NCBI GenBank assembly: GCA_030040315.1
Contig: JASHTY010000331.1
Span: 1 to 42,052 of the forward strand
Length of the DNA stretch: 42,052 nt
Reading direction: 5' to 3'
Origin: Terriglobia bacterium
GTDB taxonomy: Bacteria; Acidobacteriota; Terriglobia; UBA7540
Positions 15,094 to 23,568 of this stretch are shown here, in pieces. The notes beneath the pieces are model-generated. The model was not told the origin of the DNA and did not search any database. It saw only the letters and a list, made by a program, of their open reading frames with translations. How positions within the stretch are numbered: position 1 is the first letter of the stretch; every line of letters starts with the position of its first letter. The translations under genes were made by a program, and so were the position numbers.

Positions 15094-15789
15094 TCAGGAG
15101 AGTCCGGGCCACTCACTTTGGGCTGCCTCATAGCTTTCCAGAGTGCCAATATCCCGATGATATTCGGTGATCACGTGCGCGTACATTCGATTGGCAAGCA
15201 TCGGCAGGACATCGTGGCCCAGATCAGCCGGGGATTTTTCAGGTATGCTCTCCAGTAATTGCGGACGCGCGAGCATGATCCCCCCGAAAGCCAGATTGGC
15301 CGGCGGGTGCTGAGGCTTCTCAATGAATTGCTCGACCACGCCCCCTCTGCCTAGGAGAACGATGCCGGACCGCTGCGGGTCGGGGACGGGGCAAACACCG
15401 AGCGTCGCGAGGCGCTTGTTCTGCTCGTGAAATTCTGCCATTCGCGCAAGATTGGTATTGGTGAGGATGTCGGCGTAGAATACCCAGAACGATGGTTCAG
15501 ATTTCACCCATTCACGATTTGCGCGCAAGGTCCCCGCGCTGCCCAGCAAAACGGGCTCCTCAAAGAGCCGTACGCAGATTTCGAGGGAGCTTCTTGCCAG
15601 GAACTCGCGAACGGACTGCGAATGTGAGTGAAGATTCAGCAGGACTTCGTCGATGCCGTTTCGACGGCATAAATCCAACCAGATGGCTAGGAGGGGAACA
15701 CCCCTGATCGGCACAAGACACTTCGGGATTCGGTCGGTTACCGGGCGTAAGCGAGTACCTTTGCCAGCAGCCAACAGAAACGCCTTCAA
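15094..15789 (-). CDS. hddC: Sugar-1-phosphate nucleotidyltransferase, likely D-glycero-alpha-D-manno-heptose 1-phosphate guanylyltransferase
   Basis: A 231-residue nucleotidyltransferase. The N-terminus has the signature AAGKGTRLRPVTDRIPKCLVPI, with the GXGTRxRPxT...PK motif, and FYADIL has the metal-binding Asp. Short single-domain enzymes like this include HddC, RmlA-like and mannose-1-phosphate guanylyltransferases. The HddC call rests on context: the preceding genes encode a GmhA-like isomerase, a transaldolase and an HddA-type kinase, the other steps of GDP-D-glycero-alpha-D-manno-heptose synthesis. The start is TTG, with AAGGG 7 bases upstream overlapping the stop region of the isomerase gene 4 bases away, so the two are coupled. 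Sequence alone cannot decide the base (GTP or another NTP). Confidence 0.75.
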   Translation of the reverse strand: MKAFLLAAGKGTRLRPVTDRIPKCLVPIRGVPLLAIWLDLCRRNGIDEVLLNLHSHSQSVREFLARSSLEICVRLFEEPVLLGSAGTLRANREWVKSEPSFWVFYADILTNTNLARMAEFHEQNKRLATLGVCPVPDPQRSGIVLLGRGGVVEQFIEKPQHPPANLAFGGIMLARPQLLESIPEKSPADLGHDVLPMLANRMYAHVITEYHRDIGTLESYEAAQSEWPGLS

Positions 15790-15793
15790 ACTA

Positions 15794-16417
15794 TTACCCT
15801 TTGACTCGATTCCCGTCTGAGGATGATGTCGATTCCCACTTCATTTGCGAGACGCGAACTCGCGGATGGGAAACCAGTAGATGCCAAACAAGCGCTTGGA
15901 AGCTTTCCGTATGCGGAGTTATATTTTCCGGATTCACCACAGGAATTATTACGCATGCATCCGCTATCTGCGCAGTATAACCACCATCACGCCCCACAAT
16001 GCCGCAAATCGGCGCGCCCACTTCCCGGGCGTATTGGAGAGCGCGAACCAGGTTGGCACTGATGTTGCGATTCAGGTCACCGCCACCCACAGAGAAGACC
16101 AGAATCATGTCCTGCGCCTTCACCCGGCTGCCTCGCAGCCAATTGGCATACGAGGTTTCCCATCCGTCGTCGTTGATGCGGGCCGTAAGTTCCGAGACGT
16201 TGTCAGCGGGAGAATAAGCTTCGATGCCTGCGATCTTTCGGAAGTCGTTGACGGCGTGAGAGGCATGTCCGGCACCGCCACCCACGCCGAGGATAAATAG
16301 CCTTCCGCTCCGTTCACGCAAGCTCACCAGCAGATCCACCATGCGCTCGATGGCATGAAGGTTGAGTTGTTGGAGAATCAGCGAGGTTTCAGCGATGTAG
16401 CTCTTTGCATAATCCAA
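15794..16417 (-). CDS. gmhA: SIS-domain isomerase, likely D-sedoheptulose 7-phosphate isomerase
   Basis: A 207-residue single-SIS protein. It has FILGVGGGAGHASHAVNDF (phosphosugar-binding loop), ILVFSVGGGDLN and VNPENITPHTESFQALVWHLL, where the ITPHTESFQ block resembles the GmhA active-site segment. GmhA converts sedoheptulose 7-phosphate to D-glycero-D-manno-heptose 7-phosphate, the first step of both ADP- and GDP-heptose routes. DiaA-like SIS proteins look similar, but location beside hddA- and hddC-like genes favours GmhA. The start is TTG with GGAGG 9 bases upstream. Next gene begins 4 bases after its stop. GmhA is usually ~192 residues, so length fits. Confidence 0.8.
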   Translation of the reverse strand: MDYAKSYIAETSLILQQLNLHAIERMVDLLVSLRERSGRLFILGVGGGAGHASHAVNDFRKIAGIEAYSPADNVSELTARINDDGWETSYANWLRGSRVKAQDMILVFSVGGGDLNRNISANLVRALQYAREVGAPICGIVGRDGGYTAQIADACVIIPVVNPENITPHTESFQALVWHLLVSHPRVRVSQMKWESTSSSDGNRVKG

Positions 16418-16571
16418 GCTATGCGGCCTCCGAGCGTTTGTTCAGGAATACACGCGCCAAGACATGGTGGATCTCAAATTGACTACACGAACGCGATGAA
16501 GACCTCATGCCATGGAGGAGCAGGGAGTCCACTGTGCCAGAAGCCATCCGGCGCCGGGGAGCCCGTGGGGG

Positions 16572-17354
16572 TTAGAGTTGGTAGCCTGCTTTGCACGCGT
16601 CGCGATAAAACATTTCCACCGTCTCGCGCGAATATTCAACAAGGTCCTTTCCGATCAACTCGAGCTTCTTGAGAATGTCAGAAGTCACGGTGATGATGTG
16701 GCAACCGATTGCGTCGGCCTGAAAGATATTGAGCAGCTCGCGGGGGCTGGCCCATATGAGCTCCAGGTTGGGATACGGGCGCAGGAGTTCGACGGCTGCG
16801 GCCATTAGGGGCACAGGGTCGCGACCAGTATCTGCAATACGTCCTGCGAATACTGAGATCTTGGCCTCTGGCCCATCCGCCAGGCACTCGCTCGCTTGGC
16901 GGACCTGCTGCAACGTCAGGAGTGCGGTGACATTTACGCGTACTCCGGCGCGCGCCAAGCGTTTGAGCAGTTCACCGCAAAACTCGCCCCTGGTAGTGGT
17001 GATTGGGATTTTCACCAGAACGTTTTCCCCCCAGGACGCAATCTCTGCCGCCTGCCGTTCCATCTCTTCAGCATCGTCGGCACAGACTTCAAAGGAGACA
17101 GGCCGATCGGGAATCCGCTGAAGAATATCGAGTGCAAACGCTTTGTAGTCAGAGACCCCTGATTTTCGCATCAGTGTGGGATTGGTCGTGAAGCCGGCGA
17201 TAAGACGGTTGGCATGCATTTCGAGCATGGTGGGGCGGTCAGCGCCATCGGCGTAAATTTTCACGGTCAACCGCAGGGGGGCCCGCTTCTCTGACTTTTC
17301 TACATGATCGAGACCCGACGGCGTTTGAGCGTGCGATCCATACAATATTGGCAT
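16572..17354 (-). CDS. Transaldolase / fructose-6-phosphate aldolase family protein
   Basis: A small transaldolase of about 260 residues with a (beta/alpha)8 fold. VKIYADGAD gives the first-strand Asp, GFTTNPTLM the conserved NPT motif, and NVLVKIPIT the Schiff-base Lys in the VKIP motif; SVFAGRIADTG is the usual FxGRI block. The family exchanges dihydroxyacetone units between sugar phosphates, e.g. making sedoheptulose 7-phosphate, the substrate of the GmhA-like enzyme encoded next. I infer that supply role; fructose-6-phosphate aldolase activity is the alternative. The ATG at 17354 is chosen over the track's TTG (17360) because GGAGG lies 9 bases before it and only 3 before the TTG. A 154-bp gap precedes the isomerase gene. 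Confidence 0.85.
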   Translation of the reverse strand: MPILYGSHAQTPSGLDHVEKSEKRAPLRLTVKIYADGADRPTMLEMHANRLIAGFTTNPTLMRKSGVSDYKAFALDILQRIPDRPVSFEVCADDAEEMERQAAEIASWGENVLVKIPITTTRGEFCGELLKRLARAGVRVNVTALLTLQQVRQASECLADGPEAKISVFAGRIADTGRDPVPLMAAAVELLRPYPNLELIWASPRELLNIFQADAIGCHIITVTSDILKKLELIGKDLVEYSRETVEMFYRDACKAGYQL

Positions 17355-17507
17355 GATCAATTTCCTCCAATGCGAGGGGCGGATTATAGTTCCAAAATTA
17401 CGGCTTCGCAGGGCCTGGCTCGCTCCAAGCCTTACGTTTCCATGATCAGCGCGGGGTGCGCTTAAGGGCGTGGGTGCGGATTATGCCCATCCACGGTGCG
17501 CGAGTTA

Positions 17508-18578
17508 TCATGTGACAAGTCCTGCGAGTGCTGCACGTGCCTGTTCCCGATGGTTTTGCCGCTGGATATGTGCCAATCGGCCGTCGCGAGAAACCACGTC
17601 GAAGATTACTTTGCTGCCTTCGAATTCGAAGCGGAAGTTCAATTCGCGCAACCCGGCTATCCTCATCGCATGGCGCAGTTGCGTCGTATTCTCCTCACAG
17701 TAAAGGGTCAGGAAGCCGCCGCCACCGGCGCCGGAAATCTTGCCACCGATAGCTCCGTGGCGCTTGGCCAGTTCATACCAAGCATCTATCTGCGGATTGG
17801 TAATGCCCTCGGAAAGCCGCTTCTTCGTTTGCCAATGGACATCCATTAATTCACCAAACCGGCGCAGGTTTCCATCTACAATCGCGGCACAAGATTCAAT
17901 TCCAATATCTTTTATCTCCCGCAGGCTCGCGACTACCTTTTTGTCATTTCGTTTGGTCGCCGAATCCTGCTTATGTAAGATGGCGGAAGCGTCTCGCTCG
18001 TCATGCGTGTAAAACATCAACAAGTTATGCTCGAGGGCTTGTAGTATTTCGGAGTCGAGTCCCAGCCGGGTTACATTGACGTTGCCGTCGCGGGCGATTT
18101 CCAGCATGGTCAGCCCGCCAAACGCTGCCATATATTGGTCCTGTTTGCCAATTGGCTTCCCCAACACTTCGAGTTCGATGTGACAGGCTTCCTCGGCAAG
18201 CTGCTGCGGCCCGACAGGGCTTTGTGTCAAGGCATGCATGGCGTTGAGCAATCCAACCAAGTAGGCACTGGAAGAGCCTAAACCAGTTCCGGCAGGGATG
18301 TCGGCGATGGAAACGATTTCAACGCCCCGTGAAATATCAAAATGACGCAACGCCTCACGCGCCAATGTGTGTTCAACCTGGTCCACATGATCCACAAGCT
18401 CTGTCTTTGAATACTTCACACGAACCTTGTCGTCAAGTATTGGCGTGTTTACGTTCAGATACATGTACTTGTCGACGCCAACGGAAAGTATAAATCCGCC
18501 ATGGTCGCGATAAAAGGAGGGAAGGTCCGTTCCACCTCCTCCAAGCGTTACGCGGAAGGGAGTCCGGGTGATAATCAT
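17508..18578 (-). CDS. hddA: GHMP kinase, likely D-glycero-alpha-D-manno-heptose 7-phosphate kinase
   Basis: A 356-residue GHMP-family kinase. It begins IITRTPFRVTLGGGGTDLPSFY, the substrate-binding start typical of HddA and of fucokinase-type heptose kinases, then PAGTGLGSSSA (95-105), the ATP-binding motif 2, and GGKISGAGGGGFLTLYC, motif 3. HddA phosphorylates D-glycero-D-manno-heptose 7-phosphate at C1 in the alpha configuration, leading to GDP-heptose used in S-layer glycans, O-antigens and capsules. The ATG has AGGAG 5-6 bases upstream. Neighbours (transaldolase, GmhA-like, HddC-like) agree with the assignment. A galactokinase-like or fucokinase role is less likely. Confidence 0.87.
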   Translation of the reverse strand: MIITRTPFRVTLGGGGTDLPSFYRDHGGFILSVGVDKYMYLNVNTPILDDKVRVKYSKTELVDHVDQVEHTLAREALRHFDISRGVEIVSIADIPAGTGLGSSSAYLVGLLNAMHALTQSPVGPQQLAEEACHIELEVLGKPIGKQDQYMAAFGGLTMLEIARDGNVNVTRLGLDSEILQALEHNLLMFYTHDERDASAILHKQDSATKRNDKKVVASLREIKDIGIESCAAIVDGNLRRFGELMDVHWQTKKRLSEGITNPQIDAWYELAKRHGAIGGKISGAGGGGFLTLYCEENTTQLRHAMRIAGLRELNFRFEFEGSKVIFDVVSRDGRLAHIQRQNHREQARAALAGLVT

Positions 18579-18633
18579 GGTTGCTCCTGAGTATGAATGG
18601 GAATTGCTTTCAGTTTCTCAATTGCCTGAGGGG

Positions 18634-19590
18634 CTAAGCCGTTTTGACCTGATTGGTTTGAACTACTTGAAGTACACGGTCCTTAATGTATTGAACAGAT
18701 CGTCGCAAACCCTCGTGGATATCGATCTTTGGTTCCCACCCAAGTTTACGGCCAGATGAAATATCCGCCAGTGTCACTTGCGCTTCGCCCGGCAAATCTG
18801 CCTTGTAGATTGGCCGGAGCCCGGTTTGCAGCAATTCCTCAATGAGCCGATAAATTTCATTAATAGAAAAATTTACGCCTGTGCCCACGTTATAGATGCC
18901 TCCATTTGAGCGCGGGTCTTTAAGAAGTGTCAAGTGGAAATCATTGACATCGTCCACATAGATAAAATCCCGCCGCTTTTCGCCGGTTCCATAGATGATA
19001 GGAGCCTCGCCACGCAGCATTCGAATGATGAATGCGCTCATGACCGGCGGGACCACACGCCGCCAGTCCTGCGCGGGGCCATAAACATTGAAGTACCGGA
19101 CGATGGTCAAATTCATGCTGTAAAGATCGCGATAACTCTCGCAGAAGGTACAGCCGCCATGCTTGCTGGCCGCGTAGACACCGATCGGCCGAACCTTGTC
19201 TTCGCGGGTAGGAAATTCATGGATTCCTTCGTACTCGGCAGAGGTGTCGGCGTAAATGAACTTACCAACTTTTGCCTGCCGTGCGGCTTCCAGAATGTTA
19301 AGAGTTCCAACCGCGTTTATTTGCGCCGCATCAAGCGGATTTGCCAGGCAATCGGTCAGTGAGTTCTTCGCAGCCAAATGAAAAACCGCGTCTGCCCCCT
19401 GGAGCAGGGAATAGACCTCCTTGTTGCAAATATCTGTCTTATGAAAATCGACGCGCGCGTCAACATTCTCGATCGTTCCGGATACTAAGTTGTCTATACC
19501 TACAACGGAATAACCTCGGTTGAGCAGGTGCATAGCCAAATTGCTGCCAATGAATCCGGCAACACCCGTCACGATCACTTTCTTCTGCAT
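18634..19590 (-). CDS. Extended-SDR NAD-dependent sugar epimerase/dehydratase
   Basis: A 318-residue nucleotide-sugar enzyme. The N-terminus IVTGVAGFIGSNLAMHLL is the NAD-binding GxxGxxG motif; GIDNLVSG ends strand 2; DTSAEYEG carries the catalytic Ser; YAASKHGG gives YxxxK. IYGTGEKRRDFIYVDDV is the conserved nucleotide-sugar binding part shared by UDP-glucose 4-epimerase-like enzymes. The reaction could be a C4 or C5 epimerisation or a reduction of a 4-keto intermediate; which one cannot be read here. It lies directly upstream of the GHMP kinase gene (55-bp gap), so it may act on the GDP-heptose product or on another sugar donor for the repeat unit. Confidence 0.85.
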   Translation of the reverse strand: MQKKVIVTGVAGFIGSNLAMHLLNRGYSVVGIDNLVSGTIENVDARVDFHKTDICNKEVYSLLQGADAVFHLAAKNSLTDCLANPLDAAQINAVGTLNILEAARQAKVGKFIYADTSAEYEGIHEFPTREDKVRPIGVYAASKHGGCTFCESYRDLYSMNLTIVRYFNVYGPAQDWRRVVPPVMSAFIIRMLRGEAPIIYGTGEKRRDFIYVDDVNDFHLTLLKDPRSNGGIYNVGTGVNFSINEIYRLIEELLQTGLRPIYKADLPGEAQVTLADISSGRKLGWEPKIDIHEGLRRSVQYIKDRVLQVVQTNQVKTA

Positions 19591-19652
19591 TCTAGGCCAA
19601 TGTCTCCTGACATTTGAAATGGGATTTGACTTGGTGCCAAAAGAAAATTAGT

Positions 19653-21167
19653 TTAGAAAGCGCCTTCGGCGCGCAGGACTTTCCAGAAGGTCCTGATGAT
19701 AATCCACAAGTCCAACCATATGGTCCAATGATCGATGTAGAACATATCCATTTTAATTTTTTCCTCATAGGTAGTCATCTGCCGACCCGTGACTTGCCAA
19801 TACCCGGTCAGGCCGGGTTTAACTGAAAGCAACTTTGGTAGTAACTGACCGTACCGCTCGGCCTGCGGTTGGGTAATGGTTCTGGGGCCCACCAAGCTTA
19901 TGTCACCCCGCAAGATACTGAAGAATGAGGGGAACTCGTCGACACTGTACTTGCGGAGAACACGTCCGATGCGAGTAACGCGCGGATCCCGATGAAGCTT
20001 AAACTTTAACTCAAACTGTCGCCGTAGCTCTCGATTTTTTTCCAATACCTGATCTGCATCGACGCGCATGGTTCGGAACTTCAGGTAGTGGTGAGTCTTC
20101 CTGTCCTGCCCGATATACGGGCTGCGATAGAAGATCGGCCCGCCGTCCTCCAGCTTGATCAGCAGTCCCACACCAGGAAGAACAAGCAGAGTCATCAAGC
20201 TGCCTACAATCCCGGCAATGATGTCGATGCACGATTTTGCTGTGGCTCTTAACCGTCGCGACCAAACCGGGGTTGCGTAGAATCGGAAGAATCCAGAAAA
20301 ATCGTCCAGTTCGAAATTAAACTCCGAAGTGGCAAACAGGTCGGAGTAGACCTCCACGTCTACACCCCGAGCCTTTGAGCGGTGAAGGATTTCGCGTACC
20401 CATTCGTGTGAACCAGGAGTGGTGCTGGGAAGGCTGACCACCACCAATTGCGGACTAAGCTTATCGACGGCGTCTTCCCAGCGGGCGAGAGCGTCGGATC
20501 GCGCGCGAGCACACGAAGAAGCGGGATATCTCTCGCTCGGTTCGGACGCAGGAATCACGCCAACTACTCGATACCCTTGATGCCGCTGGACTGCGAGAAG
20601 GTTTTGGAACTCGGCCAGTGTTTCCGTGCTGCCCACCCAAAGAGCTTTCTGTTGTGCCAGTCCCCGCTTCCACAGCATCCCATACAATCCCTTCAGACTC
20701 TGACGGAAGAGGGGAACTATGACCAATGCCAGACCGTACCAGCACACAAACAGATATCGGGAAAATCCCAAGTCCTTGAAGAAGATGAAATTCGCGCAAA
20801 CCAAGGCTAGGAAGGACAGGGAAACGGCTCGAAAGATAATAGCCAGCTCTTTCTCCGGCCTGCGCAGATCGGGATTCTGATACCCCTCCGCCAGATACAA
20901 GACCGCCAGCAGGAAGGGTAGATAGAACCACTGGTACCCGGCGGGACTCATATAAGACCGGGGAATATGAAAGAGCCACTGCATAGCCACCCGGGCAGTT
21001 TCATTTGTTAGCGCGATTGCTGCAGCATCGCAGGCCAGGAAAAGCAGGCGCTTGACGCCGCTTCGGCTCAGCGCGTCGAGAAAGCTCTCCCTGGGGACTC
21101 TCGCCTCCGCCACTGCGGCGAGGTCTGCCCGTCCCGCCTCGACCTCATTCACCTGAATAGTGCCCAT
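19653..21167 (-). CDS. Exopolysaccharide-initiating polyprenyl glycosylphosphotransferase (WbaP/WcaJ-type)
   Basis: A ~504-residue membrane enzyme that moves a sugar 1-phosphate from a nucleotide sugar to undecaprenyl phosphate, the first step of a Wzx/Wzy polymer. Four N-terminal membrane segments (e.g. LPFLLAVLYLAEGY, YLFVCWYGLALVIVPLF) are followed by a Rossmann-like CoA_binding_3 domain (ALWVGSTETLAEF). A re-entrant hydrophobic helix (AGIVGSLMTLLVLPGVGLLIKLE) leads to the catalytic core: GGPIFYRSPYIGQ, LKFRTMRVDA, YSVDEFPSFFSILRGDISLVGPR with the Asp-Glu dyad, and KPGLTGYWQVTGR. The track begins at TTG 21179; I take the ATG at 21167, though a GGAG sits nearer TTG codons at 21176-21179. 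It closely follows the methyltransferase gene at 21186. Confidence 0.93.
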   Translation of the reverse strand: MGTIQVNEVEAGRADLAAVAEARVPRESFLDALSRSGVKRLLFLACDAAAIALTNETARVAMQWLFHIPRSYMSPAGYQWFYLPFLLAVLYLAEGYQNPDLRRPEKELAIIFRAVSLSFLALVCANFIFFKDLGFSRYLFVCWYGLALVIVPLFRQSLKGLYGMLWKRGLAQQKALWVGSTETLAEFQNLLAVQRHQGYRVVGVIPASEPSERYPASSCARARSDALARWEDAVDKLSPQLVVVSLPSTTPGSHEWVREILHRSKARGVDVEVYSDLFATSEFNFELDDFSGFFRFYATPVWSRRLRATAKSCIDIIAGIVGSLMTLLVLPGVGLLIKLEDGGPIFYRSPYIGQDRKTHHYLKFRTMRVDADQVLEKNRELRRQFELKFKLHRDPRVTRIGRVLRKYSVDEFPSFFSILRGDISLVGPRTITQPQAERYGQLLPKLLSVKPGLTGYWQVTGRQMTTYEEKIKMDMFYIDHWTIWLDLWIIIRTFWKVLRAEGAF

Positions 21168-21185
21168 ATTCAGCAACAATCTCCA

Positions 21186-22064
21186 TCAAGGTTTACGGGC
21201 TACGAGCAATGTTGAGTATCCTACCACCACATGCCGGAACGCCAACCAATAAATGCACTCGGTACCGACATGCAGAACCCGCTTAGCCACGTTTTTCCAG
21301 TGGTCGTCGTTGAAGATCAGGGGAGCATTGCGCAGGTAAACAGGTTCGAATCCGCAGCGGCTGATGAGCTTGGAGAGCGTTTTGGGCTCGAATGAGCACA
21401 GGTGAAGAGGAGGATCGAATCCCACCAGTGGCTTGCGCGGGGTCTCCATCCAAAAGGGATCGCCGAAGCCGAAGCGCTTCCGTGTTTCCCCCACCAGGGC
21501 GTGCAGGCGCGCATCCGGCACCACGATGACTAGAATCCCGCCGCTGCGGATTCGTGGCCGTAAAAGGGACAGGATCGCCGCAGGATCCTTCAGATGCTCA
21601 AGAACGTTGAGCAGCGATACCACGTCGAACTCACGGGTCGTGCCCGATGCTGCGAATCCTTCCACTGTCCCGTGAAAGGTTTCCACTCCATGCTCGGAGC
21701 GCGCGTACGCGCTGCCGCTCAGCGAGGGCTCCACACCAAACACCTCAAATCCCGCTTGGCGCAGACAGCGGAGGAAATTACCGGATCCGCTGCCTACATC
21801 CATTGCCGACCCGGTTTGTTTGTAACGCAAGATGACATTTCGAACTTTGCGGTTGAAGGGCTCTTCTCCGATCCGCCACTGGTTACCCTGGTCAAAGTCC
21901 GCGTAGAGTTGTTCCAATTCTTGGAGACTCGGTTGTGGATTCACATAGCGTAGTCCACAGGAGTCGCACCGGACAATGCAGTAACTTCGGGCGTTGAGGT
22001 AAGGCGTGCAGGGCGAGGTGGTGCATACAGGACACGCAACCGTTTCGCGATCTGTCATGCTCAT
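21186..22064 (-). CDS. SAM methyltransferase with N-terminal zinc-ribbon-like motif (Methyltransf_23-like)
   Basis: The N-terminus has CPVC...CDSCGLRYVNPQP, two Cys pairs like a small zinc ribbon, followed by a class I methyltransferase core: AMDVGSGSGNFLRCLRQAGF (motif I), VFGVEPS, and FDVVSLLNVLEHLKDPAAIL with RSGGILVIVVPDA. This arrangement is frequent in glycan clusters, where the enzymes methylate nucleotide sugars or chain ends. Start: ATG at 22064, or the ATG at 22058, for which AGGGG sits at better spacing; the track's TTG at 22085 is less likely. It lies between WecG and WbaP genes in the same direction. Substrate unknown. Its ribbon-plus-core layout is shared with the gene at 27549, but the two are not close copies. 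Confidence 0.85.
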   Translation of the reverse strand: MSMTDRETVACPVCTTSPCTPYLNARSYCIVRCDSCGLRYVNPQPSLQELEQLYADFDQGNQWRIGEEPFNRKVRNVILRYKQTGSAMDVGSGSGNFLRCLRQAGFEVFGVEPSLSGSAYARSEHGVETFHGTVEGFAASGTTREFDVVSLLNVLEHLKDPAAILSLLRPRIRSGGILVIVVPDARLHALVGETRKRFGFGDPFWMETPRKPLVGFDPPLHLCSFEPKTLSKLISRCGFEPVYLRNAPLIFNDDHWKNVAKRVLHVGTECIYWLAFRHVVVGYSTLLVARKP

Positions 22065-22147
22065 TTCCCCTGCCGGTGAGCCCAAGTTCCCTCCTCTATC
22101 GCCTATTCATGCGTCTTGCTCGTGATCAGCCTTCCCCAACGCGGCAT

Positions 22148-22927
22148 TCACTCCTTGCTTCCCAGCTCGTAGGTCTTCAAGCCAGCCAATTGCAGCGTAA
22201 TTGCCCATAGAAACCTCGGAATGCATTTCAGATATCGGATCCCCAGCCTGCGAGGTTCGTGGAAAAGCCGGTGTACCCAGGCCAAACCGGTGCGCGCCAT
22301 CCAGGGGGGCGGGATCTTACTCCGCCCTACATTCATGTCGAAGGCGGCGCCCACCCCCACCATCAGGGTGGTATCAATCCTTCCGAGATATTGCTCCATG
22401 AAGAGCTCTTGCTTGGGAGTGCTTAGGCCAATCCATGTGACATCGGGTTTCAAGCGTGTGAAGAGCTCGATAACCTCCGACTCTTCCTGGTGATTTAAAG
22501 GCCGAAAGGGTGGCGTGTAGGTACCGACGACTTTCAACCCGGGATAGCGACGAGTGAGAACATCTTTTAGTTCCTCCGCGACTCCGGGGGCTCCTCCGTA
22601 GAAAAACTGGGTATAACCCTTTTGGCTGGCAAGGTTGCAAAATTTCTGAATCAGGATCGGTCCGCTTACCAGGTCCATCCCCTTGCAGCCTTGCGCCCAA
22701 CCCACCCAAACCGTCGGGCGCCCGTCAGGGACGTTGAGAAAGGAGCGGTTTAGAACTCTTTTGAAGTCGCTCAGATGTTGCGCTTCGATGATGCCATGTA
22801 CGCCTGTAACACACACGTACCCCCGCGATTTTTGAATAACGGCCGCCTCCATCAACTCCACGGCTGACTGAAAATTTAGGCTGTGAACACCTACTCCCAG
22901 GACATTCGCCCGTCGAATCATCGGCAA
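22148..22927 (-). CDS. WecG/TagA/CpsF-family glycosyltransferase (GT26)
   Basis: A 259-residue membrane-associated enzyme that adds the second sugar to a polyprenyl-diphosphate-linked first sugar. The conserved segment NVPDGRPTVWVGWAQG holds the family's Asp; QFFYGGAPGVAEELKDVL, LKPDVTWIGLSTPKQELFM (with the TPKQE signature) and VGVGAAFDMNVG follow, and the Arg/aromatic-rich C-terminus (WVHRLFHEPRRLGIRYL) mediates membrane binding. Start: TTG at 22927 has AAGGG 9 bases upstream; an ATG at 22921 is the alternative. It would act directly after the WbaP-type enzyme encoded 1 kb downstream. A 640-bp non-coding gap lies upstream, so it probably heads its own transcript. Confidence 0.92.
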   Translation of the reverse strand: MPMIRRANVLGVGVHSLNFQSAVELMEAAVIQKSRGYVCVTGVHGIIEAQHLSDFKRVLNRSFLNVPDGRPTVWVGWAQGCKGMDLVSGPILIQKFCNLASQKGYTQFFYGGAPGVAEELKDVLTRRYPGLKVVGTYTPPFRPLNHQEESEVIELFTRLKPDVTWIGLSTPKQELFMEQYLGRIDTTLMVGVGAAFDMNVGRSKIPPPWMARTGLAWVHRLFHEPRRLGIRYLKCIPRFLWAITLQLAGLKTYELGSKE

Positions 22928-22972
22928 ATTATGAATCCCTTGTCAGCGATGCAGAAGCTTATTCTGGCGCCA

Positions 22973-22999
22973 CGGGGCCACTCCGTTGGGAGACCCCCG
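22973..22999 (-). promoter_or_regulatory. GC-rich leader hairpin upstream of the WecG gene
   Basis: On minus, CGGGG..CTCC-CAAC-GGAG..CCCCG folds as a two-part stem with a 4-base loop, 46-72 bases before the start codon. A competing small hairpin (CGGC-AGA-GCCG) overlaps its 5' side, so two alternative folds are possible. It does not match a riboswitch class that I can name. Confidence 0.3.
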
Positions 23000-23273
23000 G
23001 CTCTGCCGCAAGGGGAGCAAAAGTTTGACAGTTACCGTAGTACGTGACACGAAAGTTCATCACGATATAGGGCGTCGAATGCCAAGGTTCGGTAAACACG
23101 TCCCAATTCTTGCAGCAGAGTCATGCGAACCTTCTGAATACCGCGGCACGGATTAGGATTGGAAGCCGCGATAAAGAGTGCCACGACATGCGGTACAATC
23201 GCTTCACAAAGGTTTTGCGGGGCCGCGATAGCGCCCCCGCAGCCGTTTGGAGCTGTTCACTGTATTTGAAAGC

Positions 23274-23290
23274 CTCCGGCTTTGCCGGAG
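23274..23290 (-). terminator. Possible terminator after hldE
   Basis: CTCCGGC-AAA-GCCGGAG on minus, a perfect 7-bp stem followed by GCTTTCAA. It lies 279 bases beyond the hldE stop. The T-run is weak, so this is tentative. Confidence 0.3.
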
Positions 23291-23568
23291 AGTAATTACT
23301 TGAATTGCCGCAACAATTGGCAATCATTGACTTGGGAAATCCGGAGACCCGTTCGACGTGCACTTTGGCTCCTGGAAAACAAGAAGCTCCTATGAGCTAT
23401 CTGTACAAAATGCGCCTTTCCGATTCTGCGAATCTTGTTGGCGAGCTCTCTTTGACGATGTAGAGACTGGTGAACCGACTCCCCTTGGGCAATTGGTGTG
23501 TTTAAATCTTTCTTGGGCAGGCTCGCATATTCAAATACAGATTTGCTCGTCACAATGACGGAAGGGCT

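Larger units (their letters stand above)
22928..23568. other. 641-bp non-coding gap inside the glycan locus
   Basis: Splits the minus-strand locus between hldE and the WecG gene. I see no credible protein: small ORFs at 23121-23363 and 23296-23553 (minus) have no family features. It contains a 7-bp hairpin with AGTAATTACT palindrome beside it (23274-23300) and a GC-rich hairpin (22973-22999) in the likely leader of the WecG gene. Probably holds the end of one transcript and the promoter of the next. Confidence 0.55.

Noticed and set aside
22928-23040. Cyclic-di-GMP (GEMM-I) riboswitch before the WecG gene
   Set aside because: A segment with GCAGAGCCGGGGGTCT looked suggestive, but the other conserved GEMM blocks are absent in the right order.
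23121-23553. Small minus-strand ORFs in the gap between hldE and the WecG gene
   Set aside because: No conserved motif, weak or absent ribosome sites and unusual composition; they overlap hairpins instead.
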